Source of the DNA: CALJFL01 sp047633055
GTDB lineage: Bacteria; Pseudomonadota; Gammaproteobacteria; Pseudomonadales; Halieaceae
DNA length: 64,000 nt
Direction of reading: 5' to 3'
NCBI GenBank assembly: GCA_047633055.1
Contig: JBLIEI010000009.1
Span: 1 to 64,000 of the forward strand
Both the position numbers and the translations under genes were made by a program. Below are positions 61,456 to 64,000 of the stretch, piece by piece. The notes beneath the pieces were generated by a model. The model saw only the letters and a list, made by a program, of their open reading frames with translations, was not told where the DNA came from and ran no database searches. How positions within the stretch are numbered: position 1 is the stretch's first letter; each line of letters opens with the position of its first letter.

Positions 61456-62493
61456 ATGTTGAGTGTTCAATACGCCCAGTACGACCGTCAGGTATCTAAC
61501 TGGTTAATGTTCTGCGCTGCCGTTATCTTCGGCATGATCGTGCTTGGCGGGGTCACCCGCTTGACCGATTCCGGCCTGTCTATGGTTGAATGGAAGCCGC
61601 TGATGGGCGTGATTCCACCCCTGTCTCAGGAGGCTTGGCAGGAAACATTCGAAAAGTACAGGCTCTATCCGGAGTATCAAAAAATTAACAAGGGCATGAG
61701 TTTGGATGCCTTCAAGTCCATTTTCATGTACGAGTATCTGCACCGGGTATTGGGTCGGGTCATCGGTGTGATCTTCTTCTTTCCGATGGTGTATTTTGCC
61801 CTTAAAGGTCGTGTAAAGTCCGGTATTATGCCCAAGCTGTGGGTGCTCTTTTTAATGGGCGGGGCTCAGGGTTTGATGGGTTGGTACATGGTGAAAAGTG
61901 GTCTGGTAGATCGCCCCGATGTCAGCCAGTATCGTTTGACCGCCCACCTCGGTCTGGCAATGCTCATATACAGTTTAATGGTCTGGCTAGTGTTGGACCT
62001 GCGCCAGCCTAAACGTGGCCTCGCCGGGGGCCGCTTTGCGCGCTTCAGTACGATTGTACTGGGTCTGGTATTCCTGATGATTCTGTCCGGTGGTTTGGTT
62101 GCGGGCACTGACGCGGGTTTCGCTTACAGTACCTGGCCATTAATGGGTGAATCCTTCGTCCCCGAGGGCCTCTATTCAGGATCCCCGGCTTGGCTGGCGA
62201 TGTTCGAAGACGTTACCACCATCCAGTTCAACCACCGAATGTTTGCCTATGCGCTCTCTGTATTAATGGTGGTTTTTGCCATTCAAGTACTGCGTGCCGG
62301 CGTTGAGGCTAGAGGTCGAGTCGCCATTATATTGTTACTGCTCGCGCTGGCGCTGCAAGTGGTTCTTGGTATCAGTACCTTGCTACTGCACGTTCCCATC
62401 GCTCTGGCGGCTGGGCATCAGGCGGGTGCGGTTCTGTTATTAACGGCCGCGGTCTACGCCACTCATGCGCTGCAATCGAGGCGTGCTAAATAG
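61456..62493 (+). CDS. ctaA: Heme A synthase (COX15/CtaA family)
   Basis: Inner-membrane monooxygenase converting heme O to heme A for cytochrome aa3 oxidase, 345 residues with about eight membrane segments. GVTRLTDSGLSMVEWKPLMG, EYLHRVLGRVIGVIFFFPM, QYRLTAHLGLAML and NHRMFAYALSVLMV carry the conserved His ligands. This is the longer class seen in alpha- and some gammaproteobacteria (KGRVKSGIMPKLWVLFLMGG). Confidence 0.95.
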   Translation: MLSVQYAQYDRQVSNWLMFCAAVIFGMIVLGGVTRLTDSGLSMVEWKPLMGVIPPLSQEAWQETFEKYRLYPEYQKINKGMSLDAFKSIFMYEYLHRVLGRVIGVIFFFPMVYFALKGRVKSGIMPKLWVLFLMGGAQGLMGWYMVKSGLVDRPDVSQYRLTAHLGLAMLIYSLMVWLVLDLRQPKRGLAGGRFARFSTIVLGLVFLMILSGGLVAGTDAGFAYSTWPLMGESFVPEGLYSGSPAWLAMFEDVTTIQFNHRMFAYALSVLMVVFAIQVLRAGVEARGRVAIILLLLALALQVVLGISTLLLHVPIALAAGHQAGAVLLLTAAVYATHALQSRRAK

Positions 62494-62572
62494 ACGGCGG
62501 ATAATGGTAGCTCAATGAAAACGGGCTCTTAAACTTAATCGTCCGCAAACCGATATCGTCGTACGCTATTCA

Positions 62573-62794
62573 CTACCAAAAAGTAGGTGCGTTATCACTT
62601 TTACGTCGCCCGTGGCCATGGCGCCGATCCTCAGCGGAAACCTCAAAACGGATCTCTAGTCGGCGATCATGTCCCCTGCGTCGATCGTCGTGGCGTCTTT
62701 CTGGCCCCATATATTTTTTCGTGTGACATTCCTCCGCCTCAAATTTTGGCGGCGTGGGATCTTTAGTCCCAAAGACTGATTTCTGTGTCGACAT
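62573..62794 (-). CDS. Small Arg/His/Asp-rich protein
   Basis: A 73-residue protein with charge-alternating repeats: YMGPERRHDDRRRGHDRRLE, then DRRHGHGRRKSDNAP. No family named. The DRR/ERR repeats resemble those found at the ends of various marine bacterial proteins. It may be expressed from the region upstream of the type I secretion gene, facing away from it. Confidence 0.55.
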   Translation of the reverse strand: MSTQKSVFGTKDPTPPKFEAEECHTKKYMGPERRHDDRRRGHDRRLEIRFEVSAEDRRHGHGRRKSDNAPTFW

Positions 62795-63256
62795 AATCTA
62801 CGGCTCCTACATGACGATGACGTTATCCTTGTCGGTCTCTAAGATCACACTAAATGAATTTTAGCAACTAATCCGCCCCTGAGAGGCCTAATTTGAGCTA
62901 TATGTTTAAGAGTTGTGAACGCCATCACAAACCGTCTTTATGAACCCACCCGAAACCCCCACAAGGGTTTACTGCTGCGGCTTGTACGGCAATGCCTGGC
63001 TTGTTTGTCTACTGTTAGGTGAAGTCAGTAATAAGTGTTTTGGTCAAAATTCATTAATTCCCACTTTACCTGATCGCGGATAAAGACCGTCATTCCCTCT
63101 ATTATGGTGAAATTGTTACCGTGCCCGCATTAATGCCGTGGTATTCGCTCTATATCTGACTTATGCTCAGTAACGCTAAAAAGCATAAATTTCAGCAGCT
63201 TAGCTAAGCAATTGAATAATGAGCCGTAACAAATCGGGCAAGGGAATACAAGACAG
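62795..63256. other. Intergenic region upstream of the type I secretion gene
   Basis: No gene seen in these 462 bases. GCTTAGCTAAGC (63198-63209) is a perfect 12-base palindrome 47 bases upstream of the secretion-gene start, a possible operator. No clear promoter boxes were fixed. Confidence 0.5.
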
Positions 63257-64000
63257 ATGACAGCACGCTCAGACGATCCACTGCTACAGTGCCTGCTGGC
63301 CCTGTGCCGTTTTCACGGCGCTGCGTCGACGGCTGAGGCTGTTGCCGGTGGTCTGCCCCTTGAAGATGGCAAATTAACGCCCTCATTGTTTGAGCGGGCA
63401 GCGAGTCGGGTTGGGCTTGCCAGCCGGGTGATATACAAGGCGGCTAATGAAATCGAGCCGGCTCTGTTGCCGGCAGTGTTGCTGCATAAAGATCAAGGTG
63501 CCTGTCTGCTGATGTCATGGCATGAAGATGGCAAGCGGGCGCAGGTGGTCTATCCAGATCTTAATGAGACCGTAGTCGACGTTTCTGTCGAAGAGTTGCT
63601 GGGGCGTGATACCGGTACTGCCATCGTCTGCCGGCCGCGGTTCCGTTTTGATGCCAGAACCCCGCGAACAGGAACGAACGAGCGCGGCCACTGGTTCTGG
63701 GACGCAATGCGCGCTAATACACCTATCTACCGCGATGTGTTGTTGGCCGCGTTTTTTATTAACGTGTTTGCTCTGGCTTTACCGTTATTCACCATGAATG
63801 TGTACGACCGGGTAGTACCTAACCACGCGGTTGAAACTCTATGGATGCTGGCTGCAGGTGTCATTATTATTATGTTGGCGGATCTCAGCCTGCGAACGAT
63901 GCGTGGGTATTTCCTCGACCTTGCCAGTAGGCGGGTCGACGTAAAGCTATCCGGCATGATTATGGAGCGTGTGCTTGGCATTCGCATGGAACATCGTCCG
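63257..64000 (+). CDS. Type I secretion ABC transporter (LapB/LssB type), 5' part
   Basis: From ATG 63257 the frame stays open to the end of the window (248 codons). The first 125 or so residues form a C39-like domain (LLQCLLALCRFHGAAST), typical of type I exporters for adhesins and RTX proteins and without a peptidase role. Then comes the membrane domain: VLLAAFFINVFALALPLFTM and NVYDRVVPNHAVETLWMLAA, SLRTMRGYFLDLASRRVDVK. The ATPase domain lies outside. The downstream genes are expected to be the membrane-fusion protein and the secreted substrate. Confidence 0.88.
   Translation, partial: MTARSDDPLLQCLLALCRFHGAASTAEAVAGGLPLEDGKLTPSLFERAASRVGLASRVIYKAANEIEPALLPAVLLHKDQGACLLMSWHEDGKRAQVVYPDLNETVVDVSVEELLGRDTGTAIVCRPRFRFDARTPRTGTNERGHWFWDAMRANTPIYRDVLLAAFFINVFALALPLFTMNVYDRVVPNHAVETLWMLAAGVIIIMLADLSLRTMRGYFLDLASRRVDVKLSGMIMERVLGIRMEHRP

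Noticed and set aside
1..64000. CRISPR arrays, tRNA and rRNA genes, prophage
   Set aside because: No regularly spaced repeats, no cloverleaf with a clear CCA end, no rRNA-like sequence and no phage structural genes were seen by eye.

Overview
The window looks like the chromosome of an aerobic, probably marine gammaproteobacterium of the Cellvibrionales/Pseudomonadales type. Pointers are the gene order miaB-phoH-ybeY-corC-lnt followed by leuS-lptE-holA, the class II pyrC and E. coli-type rnt, cmoA/cmoB, small families common in that group (DUF1820, DUF2788, CPXCG, VF530), a heme A synthase, and an SOS mutasome (imuA, imuB, dnaE2). The assignment is by gene content only. No rRNA, tRNA or CRISPR array was seen.

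Layout. 0.2-5.1 kb: mpl, a large RND-type exporter, a Cys-cluster protein and a LON-domain protein, tightly overlapping. 5.1-6.8 kb: rnt and pyrC overlapping on the minus strand. 7.0-10.0 kb: argG, a LOG-family phosphoribohydrolase, a 2OG-Fe(II) oxygenase and a CPXCG protein. 10.1-16.2 kb: a complete peptide ABC importer (binding protein, two permeases, double ATPase). 16.3-18.4 kb: a cupin, rlmA and a peroxiredoxin. 42.0-57.8 kb: housekeeping genes for tRNA charging and modification, lipoprotein acylation, outer-membrane LPS assembly, replication, rRNA maturation, proteolysis and purine salvage. 58.0-64.0 kb: an aromatic aminotransferase, an ABC-F ATPase, ctaA and the start of a type I secretion ATPase cut by the window edge.

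The unusual part is 18.5-42 kb. The SOS mutasome genes are normally one operon. Here they are split into three separately controlled minus-strand units: dnaE2 (18.5-21.6 kb), imuB (37.4-38.8 kb) and imuA (41.2-41.9 kb). Each has its own near-perfect CTGT-N8-ACAG LexA-type box just upstream. Between dnaE2 and imuB lies about 15 kb of small, diverse genes, almost all on the plus strand.

That insert begins with the last 48 codons of a tyrosine recombinase on the minus strand, whose wording fits an integron integrase (GIRTIQKLLGH, then IYTHVLDRG). The plus-strand genes that follow are separated at several points by attC-like imperfect inverted repeats with TAAC/GTTA core ends. I read this as the relic of a chromosomal integron whose integrase and attI were deleted, lodged inside a fragmented SOS locus. 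Cassette-type genes include a sulfotransferase, a DUF393 protein, a GNAT acetyltransferase, an HspQ-like protein with an N-terminal extension and several small membrane proteins. Debris includes an IS3 orfA stub, a chemotaxis-receptor stub and truncated ORFs. From about 29 kb to 37 kb attC signals thin out and the genes (ybaK, CDGSH, cbpA-cbpM, csp, ynfA, DUF427 and others) may be ordinary chromosomal genes.

Other broken genes are an aminotransferase reduced to its two ends (52.2 kb) and a DUF2788 gene with an in-frame TAG at codon 4 (41.1 kb).
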